This document shows, piece by piece, positions 27,485 to 34,933 of a stretch of DNA of 64,000 nt (positions are counted from its first letter, which is position 1; the number at the start of each line of letters is the position of its first letter). The stretch is from Nevskia sp. (GTDB lineage: Bacteria; Pseudomonadota; Gammaproteobacteria; Nevskiales; Nevskiaceae): NCBI RefSeq assembly GCF_021732705.1, contig NZ_JAKFUM010000010.1, forward strand, positions 248,001 through 312,000. Reading direction: 5' to 3'. The position numbers were made by a program, and so were the translations under genes. Under the pieces are notes generated by a model that was not told the origin of the DNA, did no database searches, and was given only the letters and a program-made list of their open reading frames with translations.

Positions 27485-28704
27485 AACGCGGGCTTGTCGC
27501 ATGCGCGTTGGCGATGGCGGCGGTGCTGCTCGCCGCCTGCTCGCGCACGCCGCCGCCGCTGTCGGATGCGGCCCTTGCCGCCATGGACTGGCCGCAGGTC
27601 GAAGCCGCGGCGCGCGGTCGCACCGTCACTTTCGTGATGTGGACCGGCGATCCGGCGATCAATGCCTACATCGATGGTTACCTCCGGCCAAGGCTCGAAC
27701 GCCTGCACGACATCCGCCTGCGGGTCATTCCCGGACAGGCTGATATCGCCAATCAGGTGATCGCCGAGCGCGACGCCGGACGGCGAACCAGCAGTCTGGA
27801 TCTGCTGTGGATCAATGGCGAAACCTTCTTCAAGCTGCGCCAGTTGCAGTCGCTGCACGGCCCGTTCACCGAGCGCCTGCCCAACAACCGCTACGTGCGC
27901 TGGTCCGATCCAACCATCGCCCGGGATTTCCAGCAACCGGTCGACGGCTACGAGATGCCATGGGGCAACGTGCAACTGCTGCTGATCGCCGATCGCGAAA
28001 AGGTGTCGCCGCCACCGGACACGCCGGCGGCGCTCGCCGACTGGATCCACGCGCATCCCGGCCGCTTCAGCTTCGATTCCGGCTTCACCGGCCTGAGCTT
28101 CCTGAAATCGCTGATGCATGCCTTCGCGGCTTCGCCGGACATGCTCGAAGGACCGTTCGACGAAGCGCGCTACCTGCGCCTGCGCGATCCCGTGTTCGCA
28201 TGGCTGCGCGACGTGCGGGCCGACCTGTGGCGACAGGGCCGGACCTTTCCCCGTGATGTCGCGCAGCTGCATCAGCTGTTCGCCGCCGGCGAACTCGACT
28301 TCACGATGAGCTTCAATGACGGCGAGGTCGACAACAAGATCGCGCTCGGCCAGTTCCCGGTCAGCGCCGAGGGCTACGCGCTGCGCACCGGCATGCTGCG
28401 CAACTCGCATTACCTCGGCATTCCCGCAGCCTCGCTCGAACGGGCCGCGGCGATGGTGGTGATCAACGAGCTGCTGTCGCCGGAAGCGCAGTTCGAGAAG
28501 CTTCAGCCGTCGGTCTGGGGCGACGGCACGGTGCTCGATGTCGAGCGCCTGCCCGCGCCGTGGCCGGCCCGCTTCGCCGCAGCCGCCGAACGGCGACGGG
28601 TGCCGAGTCGCGCGGCGCTGGCTGCCATCGCCCGGCCCGAGCCATCGCCGGAATTGATGATCCGCCTGGAGCAGGATTTCCGCCGTGCTTTCATCGAGCA
28701 CTGA
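27481..28704 (+). CDS. ABC-transporter substrate-binding lipoprotein, YnjB-like
   Basis: A 407-residue periplasmic lipoprotein. The signal sequence ends LLAACS with lipidation at Cys20. The mature protein follows the extracellular solute-binding family 1 pattern, with VTFVMWTGDPAINAYIDGYLRPRL, SSLDLLWINGETFFKLRQ and PWGNVQLLLIAD. These match the YnjB group, whose E. coli relative (YnjBCD) is annotated as thiamine-like transport without firm biochemical proof. The GTG start at 27481 overlaps the receptor stop (GTGA). It delivers substrate to the two permeases encoded next. Substrate specificity is not visible. Confidence 0.88.
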   Translation: MKRGLVACALAMAAVLLAACSRTPPPLSDAALAAMDWPQVEAAARGRTVTFVMWTGDPAINAYIDGYLRPRLERLHDIRLRVIPGQADIANQVIAERDAGRRTSSLDLLWINGETFFKLRQLQSLHGPFTERLPNNRYVRWSDPTIARDFQQPVDGYEMPWGNVQLLLIADREKVSPPPDTPAALADWIHAHPGRFSFDSGFTGLSFLKSLMHAFAASPDMLEGPFDEARYLRLRDPVFAWLRDVRADLWRQGRTFPRDVAQLHQLFAAGELDFTMSFNDGEVDNKIALGQFPVSAEGYALRTGMLRNSHYLGIPAASLERAAAMVVINELLSPEAQFEKLQPSVWGDGTVLDVERLPAPWPARFAAAAERRRVPSRAALAAIARPEPSPELMIRLEQDFRRAFIEH

Positions 28705-29530
28705 TCGCGCAGCCCGCCTGCTGTTCGGCGTCGCCACCGGCGGCGTCGTGCTGCTGGCGCTGGTGGTGGCGGCCGCCGGCAGCGTCGGCATCATCGGCGG
28801 CATCGAGCCCGCGTTCACCACCGCCCACTGGCTGGCAGTCCTGTCGACGCCGACGCTGTGGCTGTCGCTCGCCTACTCGGCGTTGATCGCGATGGCCAGC
28901 CTGCTGCCGAGCGTGCTGCTGGCCCTGCTCATCGTGCTGGCGGCGGGCGAACGCCTGCGCCGCGCGCCACTGGGGGCGCTGCTCTACCTGCCGCTGGCGT
29001 TTCCGGGCGTGGTCGCGGCACTGGTGGCGGTGCAAGTGCTCGGCGGCGCCGGGTGGCTGTCGCGCATCGCCCACACGGCCGGCGTGCTGGCGGCGCCGGA
29101 GGAGTTCCCGGCGCTGGTGCAGGATCGCATCGGTGTCGGCATCGTCATCACCCACATGCTGATGGTGACGCCGTTCTTCGTGCTGCTGATCGATCGCCTG
29201 TCGACGCTGGAACGGCTCGATGCCCTCGCCGCGCTGGGTCGCTCGCTCGGCGCGACTTCGGCGCAGGTGCTGTGGACGATCCGGCTGCCGATACTGCTGC
29301 GCGGCCTGACACCGGTCTGCACGGTGTACGGCGCGGCGCTGCTGGCGTCTTTCGAGGTGCCGCTGCTGATCGGTGCCCAGCATCCGGCGATGATCGCTGT
29401 GGAAATCGACCGCCACCTGCATCCGCTCGACCTGAGCACGCAGGGTCAGGGATACGCGATGGCCTGCGTGCACGTGATGCTGCTGACCGGCATCTGGTGG
29501 CGGATGTCCAGACCCGCGGCCCGCCGATGA
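28685..29530 (+). CDS. ABC-transporter permease, YnjC N-half-like
   Basis: A 281-residue inner-membrane permease with about six helices. The EAA loop lies near LGRSLGATSAQVLWTIRLPILL (about residues 180-201), where the ATPase docks. The GTG start at 28685 lies 20 bp inside the upstream gene. It pairs with the next permease. In E. coli these two halves are one fused protein (YnjC); here they are separate proteins joined by an ATGA overlap. The C-terminus (WWRMSRPAARR) is cytoplasmic and basic. Confidence 0.87.
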   Translation: MLSSSTDRAARLLFGVATGGVVLLALVVAAAGSVGIIGGIEPAFTTAHWLAVLSTPTLWLSLAYSALIAMASLLPSVLLALLIVLAAGERLRRAPLGALLYLPLAFPGVVAALVAVQVLGGAGWLSRIAHTAGVLAAPEEFPALVQDRIGVGIVITHMLMVTPFFVLLIDRLSTLERLDALAALGRSLGATSAQVLWTIRLPILLRGLTPVCTVYGAALLASFEVPLLIGAQHPAMIAVEIDRHLHPLDLSTQGQGYAMACVHVMLLTGIWWRMSRPAARR

Positions 29531-30324
29531 TCCGCGCCACCGCATCGCGTCGGGCCGCCGTGATCGCCTGGGGACTGGCGGTTCTGATCGTGCTGCCCTA
29601 CGCGGTGCTGGCCTTCGGTGCGTTCGCCCAGCAGTGGCGATATCCGGCACTCCTGCCGGCCGGCTGGTCGATGCGGGCCTGGACCGCGCTGGCGGGCGGC
29701 GGCGCGCTGCTCGACGCCGCCGGACGCTCGGCAGTGATCGCGCTGGCGGTGTCGCTGCTGTCGGTGACGGCCGCACTGATCACCTCGCAGGCACTGGCGA
29801 TCGCGCGTCACCGCGAGCGTATGCAGGCACTGGCGCTGCTGCCGTTCTTCGTGTCGCCGGTGGTGATCGGCATGAGCCTGCAGCAGCTGCTGCTGCGCAG
29901 CGGCCTCGATCATGGCGCGCTCGGCGTGCTGCTGGCCCAGAGTTTCATTGCCTACGCCTATGCAGTGCTGCTCATGAACGCGCTGTGGTCGCCGACGCTT
30001 CTGGCGATGGGCGATGCGGCCGCAGGGCTGGGGGCTTCGAAGCTTGCGATCTGGCGCGAGGTCTGGCTGCCGGCCGGTGCCGGCGTGATCGCGATGGCGC
30101 TGTTCCAGACCTTTTCCCTGTCCTGGTTCGACTACGCGCTGGCGCGCGTGATCGGCGGCGGGCGGGTAGTGACGCTGCCGATCCGGGTGTTCGAAGCGCT
30201 GAGTGCCGGCGACCTGCGGGTCGCCAGCGCCGGCAGCCTGCTGCTGGTGCTGCCGCCGGCGGTCGCATTCCTGCTCGCCAGACGCCTGGTGGCAGCCTCG
30301 CCGCTGCTGAAGGTGTCGCAATGA
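29527..30324 (+). CDS. ABC-transporter permease, YnjC C-half-like
   Basis: A 265-residue permease with about six helices. The EAA-loop motif AAAGLGASKLAIWREVWLP (about residues 163-181) is of the binding-protein-dependent transport type. ATG 29527 overlaps the TGA of the first permease, and its own TGA overlaps the ATPase ATG. The frame extending upstream of 29527 is the first permease read in another frame. Together with the first permease it should form the heterodimeric channel. Confidence 0.87.
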   Translation: MIRATASRRAAVIAWGLAVLIVLPYAVLAFGAFAQQWRYPALLPAGWSMRAWTALAGGGALLDAAGRSAVIALAVSLLSVTAALITSQALAIARHRERMQALALLPFFVSPVVIGMSLQQLLLRSGLDHGALGVLLAQSFIAYAYAVLLMNALWSPTLLAMGDAAAGLGASKLAIWREVWLPAGAGVIAMALFQTFSLSWFDYALARVIGGGRVVTLPIRVFEALSAGDLRVASAGSLLLVLPPAVAFLLARRLVAASPLLKVSQ

Positions 30325-31103
30325 TCGCGGGCCTCGATGTCGACGGCATGAGCAAGCGCTTCGACGGCCGGCCGGTGCTGGACGCCGTCTCCCTGTCAGT
30401 GCCGCGCGGCGAGCTGATGGCCGTGCTCGGGCCGTCGGGCTGCGGCAAGTCGACACTGCTGCGCGGCATCGCCGGCCTGATCGCGATCGACAGCGGCACG
30501 GTGACCGTCGCCGGACGCCGCGTGGACCATCTGCCGGTGCGCGAGCGCGGCATCGTCTATCTCGGTCAGGAGCCGCTGCTGTTTCCGCATCTGGATGTCG
30601 GCGGCAACCTCGCTTTCGGACTCCGGCTGTCGCGGCGACCGGCGCAGGAGATCGAGGACCGGGTCCGGCAACTGGTCGAGGAACTCGGCCTGCCCGGGAT
30701 GGAACGGCGGAACCCGGCCGACCTGTCGGGCGGCGAACGTCAGCGCGTCGCGTTCGGCCGCGCACTGGCGATCGAACCGGCCGTGCTGCTGCTCGACGAG
30801 CCGTTCAGCAGCCTTGACGCCATGACGCGCAGCAGAATGCAAGGCTTGTTTCGTCGCGTGGCCCGCCGCCATGCGATCACCACCGTGCTGGTGACGCACG
30901 ATCTGAAGGAGGCGCTGGTCATGGGCGATCGTTTCGGGCTGATGCAAAACGGGCGGCTGCTGAGTCATCCCGACCGTGCTGCATTCGCGGCCGCGCCGGG
31001 CAGCGGCGTTGCCGCCGAGCGGGCGTTCTGGGACCTGCTCGACACCGGCCCATCGGCCCAATCGGGCCCGGCGGCGCGTGGCCACGGAGACCGTGATGCT
31101 TGA
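30321..31103 (+). CDS. ABC-transporter ATP-binding protein, YnjD-like
   Basis: A 260-residue ATPase. Walker A GPSGCGKST is at residues 37-45, the Q-loop is in YLGQEPLLFPHL, the signature is LSGGERQRVAFGRAL, Walker B plus catalytic Glu is VLLLDEPFSSLD, and the switch His is in VTHDLKEAL. The fold belongs to the thiamine/spermidine/iron importer class. Its last 8 bp overlap the start of the next gene (ATG 31096). This completes a full importer: a lipoprotein, two permeases and an ATPase. Confidence 0.93.
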   Translation: MIAGLDVDGMSKRFDGRPVLDAVSLSVPRGELMAVLGPSGCGKSTLLRGIAGLIAIDSGTVTVAGRRVDHLPVRERGIVYLGQEPLLFPHLDVGGNLAFGLRLSRRPAQEIEDRVRQLVEELGLPGMERRNPADLSGGERQRVAFGRALAIEPAVLLLDEPFSSLDAMTRSRMQGLFRRVARRHAITTVLVTHDLKEALVMGDRFGLMQNGRLLSHPDRAAFAAAPGSGVAAERAFWDLLDTGPSAQSGPAARGHGDRDA

Positions 31104-31725
31104 CGTCATCCTGATCGACAACGGTGTTCACGGCCTGCGCGACTACTTCGTCGACGGCGCCGCAGTGCGGTATCGGCCGGCGCGCATCGGTGGGCAATGG
31201 CCGCCGGATCTTGCCGGCGCCGACCTGGTCATCGCACCGAATGGCACCGATCATGTCGCGCTGCATGCAGCGCGCGAGGCGGTCGCCGCACACCTGCAGG
31301 GCGGCGGTGCGCTGGCCTGCTTCTGCGGCTTCTTCACGCCGTGGATACCCGGCAACCGCTGGGTGCATGACACCGGCCGGCCGCTCAACGAGCTCGAGTA
31401 TCACGCCGTCGACGATCGGCTGGGCCTGCTCGACGGCGTCGATCTCGAGCGCTTCGCCGCCGGTCGTCACGGCATTCGCGGCGGCTGGGCATGCGGGCGC
31501 ATCGAAACCGACCATGCGGAATCGGTGCTGCTGCGCGACAGCCATCACCGCGTGATCATGGTGGCCGACACCCGCTCGACCCCCGGCCTGATCGTCGCCA
31601 CCGCCAGCGGCCCGCTGGGCGATGCCGCACCCGATCAGCCGCTGCCGGCTGACGGTGGTGATCTCACCCGGATCTATCGAAACCTGCTCAACGTCGTTCG
31701 GCAACGCAAGGAGAGCCGTCAATGA
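31096..31725 (+). CDS. ThuA / class I glutamine amidotransferase-like protein A
   Basis: A 209-residue soluble protein. The N-terminal half looks like a flavodoxin-like amidotransferase-1 or ThuA fold: LDVILIDNG, then ADLVIAPNGTDHVALHAAREAVAAHL (about residues 42-67) and GGGALACFCGFFTPWIPG, where Cys75 and Cys77 sit near the nucleophile-elbow position. The C-terminal half is rich in His/Asp (WACGRIETDHAES, SHHRVIMVADTRS). It has no signal peptide. The next gene encodes a diverged paralogue. It starts inside the ATPase gene and its stop overlaps the next ATG. Function is unknown; an amidase, glycosidase-like or metal-binding role is possible. The link to transport is by operon only. Confidence 0.72.
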   Translation: MLDVILIDNGVHGLRDYFVDGAAVRYRPARIGGQWPPDLAGADLVIAPNGTDHVALHAAREAVAAHLQGGGALACFCGFFTPWIPGNRWVHDTGRPLNELEYHAVDDRLGLLDGVDLERFAAGRHGIRGGWACGRIETDHAESVLLRDSHHRVIMVADTRSTPGLIVATASGPLGDAAPDQPLPADGGDLTRIYRNLLNVVRQRKESRQ

Positions 31726-32420
31726 GCCGCAAGCCCATCGCGATGATCTTCAACGGCGTATGGTCGCAGTACGCGGTCGCCACCGCGCCGAAGTACCGGG
31801 ATCTCATCGATCTGGTCTACGTGCACGATCTCGCCGCCGTCGACTGGTCCGACTATCGCGGCGTGATCGTGCCATTCCAGAACGATCATGCAGCGCTCGC
31901 CGCCCACCGGGATCGCCTTTACGGCTTTCTCGCCGGAGGCGGCAGGGTCGCGGTGTTCGGCGATGCCCATCACTGGATCGATGCCGAGTGGGCGGACCGG
32001 CCCGTCGACAATCACTGGTGGACCCGCCAGCCCGATTCGCCGCCGGTGGTCACGCTGGATTTCGACCATCCGCTGTTCGCCGGCCTCACGCCGCGTCAGG
32101 CCGGCTGGCATCACCATGGTGTCTACCTGCGCCTGCCGGCGCGCGCGCGGGTGCTGCAACGCTCGCGCGAGGATGAAGTGGTGTGCTGGACCACCACCGA
32201 GTACGGCGGCGAATTACTGGCCGGCACCCAGGACCCGATCGTCGAGCACGGCGTGCAGCAGATCCGCCATCTCGATCATTTCGTCGATCAGCTCGTGCTG
32301 TGGCTGGGCGGCGAGCGCCCGTCCCCAGCCCGGCTGACGGTTGATGAAAGCGCCTATGGCGTGCCGTTTCCGAGGCGCGCGCGGGCAACGGCCGATGCCC
32401 GCCAGCCGAACCGCGCCTGA
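31722..32420 (+). CDS. ThuA / class I glutamine amidotransferase-like protein B
   Basis: A 232-residue soluble paralogue of the preceding gene. The two align over IMIFNGVWSQY / DYRGVIVPFQNDHAALAAHRDRLYGFLAGGGRVAVFGDAHHWI, followed by LDFDHPLFAGLTPRQAGWHHHGVYLRL, a histidine-rich stretch (HHH at about residue 128). It lacks the cysteines present in protein A at the elbow. A basic proline-rich tail (PFPRRARATADARQPNRA) follows. ATG overlaps the upstream TGA (ATGA), and the radical SAM gene starts 6 bp after its stop. Function is unknown. The pair may form a heterodimer. Confidence 0.72.
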   Translation: MSRKPIAMIFNGVWSQYAVATAPKYRDLIDLVYVHDLAAVDWSDYRGVIVPFQNDHAALAAHRDRLYGFLAGGGRVAVFGDAHHWIDAEWADRPVDNHWWTRQPDSPPVVTLDFDHPLFAGLTPRQAGWHHHGVYLRLPARARVLQRSREDEVVCWTTTEYGGELLAGTQDPIVEHGVQQIRHLDHFVDQLVLWLGGERPSPARLTVDESAYGVPFPRRARATADARQPNRA

Positions 32421-32426
32421 TCGCCC

Positions 32427-33518
32427 ATGGAAAGCATTTACTGGGTCCTGACCTGGGCCTGCCATCGCAAATGCGATCACTGTTACGACGCGCGCTTCCG
32501 GCCGTATGTGCGCAGCGGCCTGAGTCGGGTGCTGGCCGAAGGCCAGACGGCCTACCGGCGAATCGTCGAGCATCTGCCGGATGACTTCAGCTACGTCCAG
32601 CCGCTGGCCGATGGCCGGAGCGAACGCCGTCGGGGCCGGCTGATCCTGGCAGGCGGGGAGCTTCTGATCGACGCGGTACGCGAGCCGCTGCTTTACCCGG
32701 TGCTCGATGCCTTGCGCGACAAGTACGGCAGTGGTGGCCCGAGGCTGTCGCTGCAGACCACCGGCGACGTTCTCACCGACCACCATCTGGAAGCGTTGCT
32801 GGCGCGCGGCATCTGGATGATCGGCATCGCCTCGATCGACGATCATCACGTCGGCATGAAGGGCGAGCGCAAGTTCGCGTTCATGCAGCGCATCCGCGAA
32901 ATGATGGCGCGGCACGGCGTGGAGGAAGCCAGCCTGGGCGGTGCGCGCGATCACCGCGTCGAACTTCCGGCGCGGCCGGCCGATGCCGCGCGCGACTATC
33001 TTCAGGAAGACGGCCCGTTCTTCGTCTTCTTCGGCGCCCAGCCGGAACTCTGGGTCGGTGAACTGTGGCCGCGCGGTCGCGCCTGGAGCAACGGCCTGTC
33101 GAATGCCGACTACAGCACCAATTTCTGCGCGCGCTGGTCCGGAGGCCGGAATTTTCTCCACCACGGCCAGGCCGGTTCGGAAGTCTCGATCGAGCCCGAT
33201 GGCTCGGTCTATCCCTGCTGCATCAAGACCCGCGTGCCGCTGGGCAGCGTCGTCGAGGAGCCGCTGATCGACATGCTCGACAGCCTGCGCGAGGAGCCGG
33301 CGCTGCAAGCTCTGAACAACGGCGATCCCGAAGGCATGGGCCTGCATCACGGCTGGACGCGTGCGCAGTTCCGCGCGTCAGCGCATGTCACCGATCCCAC
33401 GGGGCGTCCGTACGGCAATCCCTGCATCGGCTGCGATGCCTATTTCGACGCTCACCTCGGTGCGCGTCTGGTCGCGCTTCGCGAACAGCGCAGGCAGCTG
33501 CGCGAGGCGCGGGCATGA
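32427..33518 (+). CDS. Radical SAM protein with SPASM-like C-terminal cysteines
   Basis: A 363-residue radical S-adenosylmethionine enzyme. The [4Fe-4S] motif CHRKCDHC is Cys12, Cys16, Cys19. The SAM-interacting GGE is in LILAGGELLI (about residues 72-81), and the core strands continue through LSLQTTGDVLTDHH. The C-terminal part has Cys234, Cys264, Cys265, Cys333 and Cys336 around IEPDGSVYPCCIKTRVPLGSV, resembling the auxiliary-cluster (SPASM/Twitch) pattern of peptide- or small-molecule-modifying enzymes. No precursor peptide gene was seen beside it. It lies after the amidotransferase-like pair and before the regulator (ATGA overlap). Likely substrate: whatever the importer brings in, by inference only. 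Confidence 0.85.
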   Translation: MESIYWVLTWACHRKCDHCYDARFRPYVRSGLSRVLAEGQTAYRRIVEHLPDDFSYVQPLADGRSERRRGRLILAGGELLIDAVREPLLYPVLDALRDKYGSGGPRLSLQTTGDVLTDHHLEALLARGIWMIGIASIDDHHVGMKGERKFAFMQRIREMMARHGVEEASLGGARDHRVELPARPADAARDYLQEDGPFFVFFGAQPELWVGELWPRGRAWSNGLSNADYSTNFCARWSGGRNFLHHGQAGSEVSIEPDGSVYPCCIKTRVPLGSVVEEPLIDMLDSLREEPALQALNNGDPEGMGLHHGWTRAQFRASAHVTDPTGRPYGNPCIGCDAYFDAHLGARLVALREQRRQLREARA

Positions 33519-33856
33519 CCGCGCCGCGCGCGCTGAATCCGGGACCGTCGCGGCCGGGCGGCGTGAGCGTCGGCACGCGGCAGTGCGCGAGCCTGCTGCG
33601 CGTGGTCGCCGAGCCGACGCGGCTGGCGGTGCTGCGGCTGATCGCCACGGCACCGCTGTCGGTCAACGAGATCGCGGGGCAGCTCGATGTGGAGCAGACC
33701 CTGCTGTCGCATCACCTCGCGCTGTTGCGGCGCAATGGCCTGGTCAGCGTGCATCGCGACGGCAAGCGTCAGTTGTATGAACTGGCCGACGGCGTGAAGT
33801 TGAACGACGCGGCGGATGTCATCGATTTCGGCTGCTGTCGCCTTCAGTTCTTCTAG
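33515..33856 (+). CDS. ArsR-family winged-helix transcriptional regulator
   Basis: A 113-residue regulator. The helix-turn-helix is visible in LLRVVAEPTRLAVLRLIATAP (about residues 27-47), LSVNEIAGQLDVEQTLLSHHLALLRRNGLV and the wing VHRDGKRQLYEL. The classical metal motif ELCVCDL in the recognition region is absent. Instead Cys24 precedes the first core helix and Cys107-Cys108 end the protein (DFGCCRLQFF). C-terminal Cys pairs form part of the arsenite or methylarsenite site in some ArsR proteins, so metal(loid) sensing is plausible but unproven. It is the last gene of the operon, coupled to the radical SAM gene by ATGA. Autoregulation via the palindrome at 24929 is the simplest model. Confidence 0.85.
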   Translation: MTAPRALNPGPSRPGGVSVGTRQCASLLRVVAEPTRLAVLRLIATAPLSVNEIAGQLDVEQTLLSHHLALLRRNGLVSVHRDGKRQLYELADGVKLNDAADVIDFGCCRLQFF

Positions 33857-33875
33857 AAGCCCGACAGCGCACCTT

Positions 33876-33907
33876 TCAGCGCGCCTTCAGCTCAGCGCGC
33901 CTTCAGC
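33876..33907. repeat. 16-bp direct tandem repeat (two copies)
   Basis: TCAGCGCGCCTTCAGC occurs twice, head to tail, around the stop codon of the hydrolase gene (TGA at 33905-33903). Read on the minus strand, extra copies encode KAR-stop again, so a small duplication extended the 3' end. Confidence 0.7.
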
Positions 33908-34793
33908 GAGCTTTCGGGCGCGGCACGGCATGCTCATCCGCCCATTCGGCGATGCAGCGCGCCACCTTGTCGGGGTGGCTGAGCAGCAGCCAGTGGCCGG
34001 CGTCGATCGCGCGGCGGCGCAACGTGGGTACCCAGCGCGGCAGGCTTTCGAACACTTCCGGGCCGACGAAGCGATCGCGCAGCGGAATGATCAGCTGGAC
34101 CGGCACCGCGGCGTGGCGCGGCTCCGGTTTCAGCAGCTTTTTCAAGATGTTGGCGCGATACAGCTGGATGCCGTTGCGGCCGTCGTCGGCCTGCGTCGGG
34201 CTCAGGTCGACAGCCGTGCCTTCGAGCCGCTTCAGCACCGTGGCCCAGTGCTTGCCCAGTGCCAGCTTCCACGCCGCCGGCGCCAGGCCCGGCAGCTGGA
34301 ACGCGACGATGTACCACGAGCGCAGCAGCTGCTTCAGCACCTGCCGGCCGCGCCAGCCCGGCTTGGCGTTGTCCCGCAGCCAGTAGCCGACGTGATCCAG
34401 ACACGGCCCGCTGATGCTGGTGTAGGTGGCGATGCGGGCGCTCAGCGGCACGGTGGTGACGCCTTCCCAGCACTGGATCGAGCCCCAGTCGTGGCCGACC
34501 AGATGAACCTTGCGGCCGGGTGCTGCGGCATCGAGCACGGCGCCGAGATCGGCCATCAGTTCCTTGATCGCGTAATCCTGCCGGCGCGTCGGTGCACTGG
34601 ACGCACCGGCGCCGCGCACGTCGTAGGCCACGACATGGAACTGCGCGGCGAGCTTGTCGGCAATCGCATCCCAGACCCGCGCGGAATCCGGGTAGCCGTG
34701 GACGAGCGCGACGGTCGGGCCGGATTCGACGGTGCCGCGTTCGTAGACGGCGAGTTCGACCGGGCCACGGGTCACGGTGCGGGTGGGTGTCAT
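33903..34793 (-). CDS. Alpha/beta hydrolase, epoxide-hydrolase-like (Asp nucleophile)
   Basis: A 296-residue alpha/beta hydrolase. Asp102 in LVGHDWGSIQCW occupies the nucleophile position, as in epoxide hydrolases and haloalkane dehalogenases, rather than the serine of esterases. HGYPDSARVWD (about 32-42) supplies the oxyanion hole, and the base is in DAGHWLLLSHPDKV. A helical cap lies at about 140-220 (SWYIVAFQLPGLAP). The DIRGAG-equivalent YDVRGAGASSAP is conserved. The real substrate is unknown, and it may be an inactive or promiscuous member. It is convergent to the ArsR gene, 46 bp away. Confidence 0.86.
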   Translation of the reverse strand: MTPTRTVTRGPVELAVYERGTVESGPTVALVHGYPDSARVWDAIADKLAAQFHVVAYDVRGAGASSAPTRRQDYAIKELMADLGAVLDAAAPGRKVHLVGHDWGSIQCWEGVTTVPLSARIATYTSISGPCLDHVGYWLRDNAKPGWRGRQVLKQLLRSWYIVAFQLPGLAPAAWKLALGKHWATVLKRLEGTAVDLSPTQADDGRNGIQLYRANILKKLLKPEPRHAAVPVQLIIPLRDRFVGPEVFESLPRWVPTLRRRAIDAGHWLLLSHPDKVARCIAEWADEHAVPRPKAR

Positions 34794-34933
34794 CGGGCGG
34801 CATCTTCAAGGGGTTGAGGTGCGCATGATGTCCGGCGACGGGCGATTTATGAAGCCTCTCGACCCGGCGGCCGGTGATGCGCGCCGGTTCCGGCTCGCTA
34901 TCATCCGGATACCACCTTTTCGAGATGCCGCCG

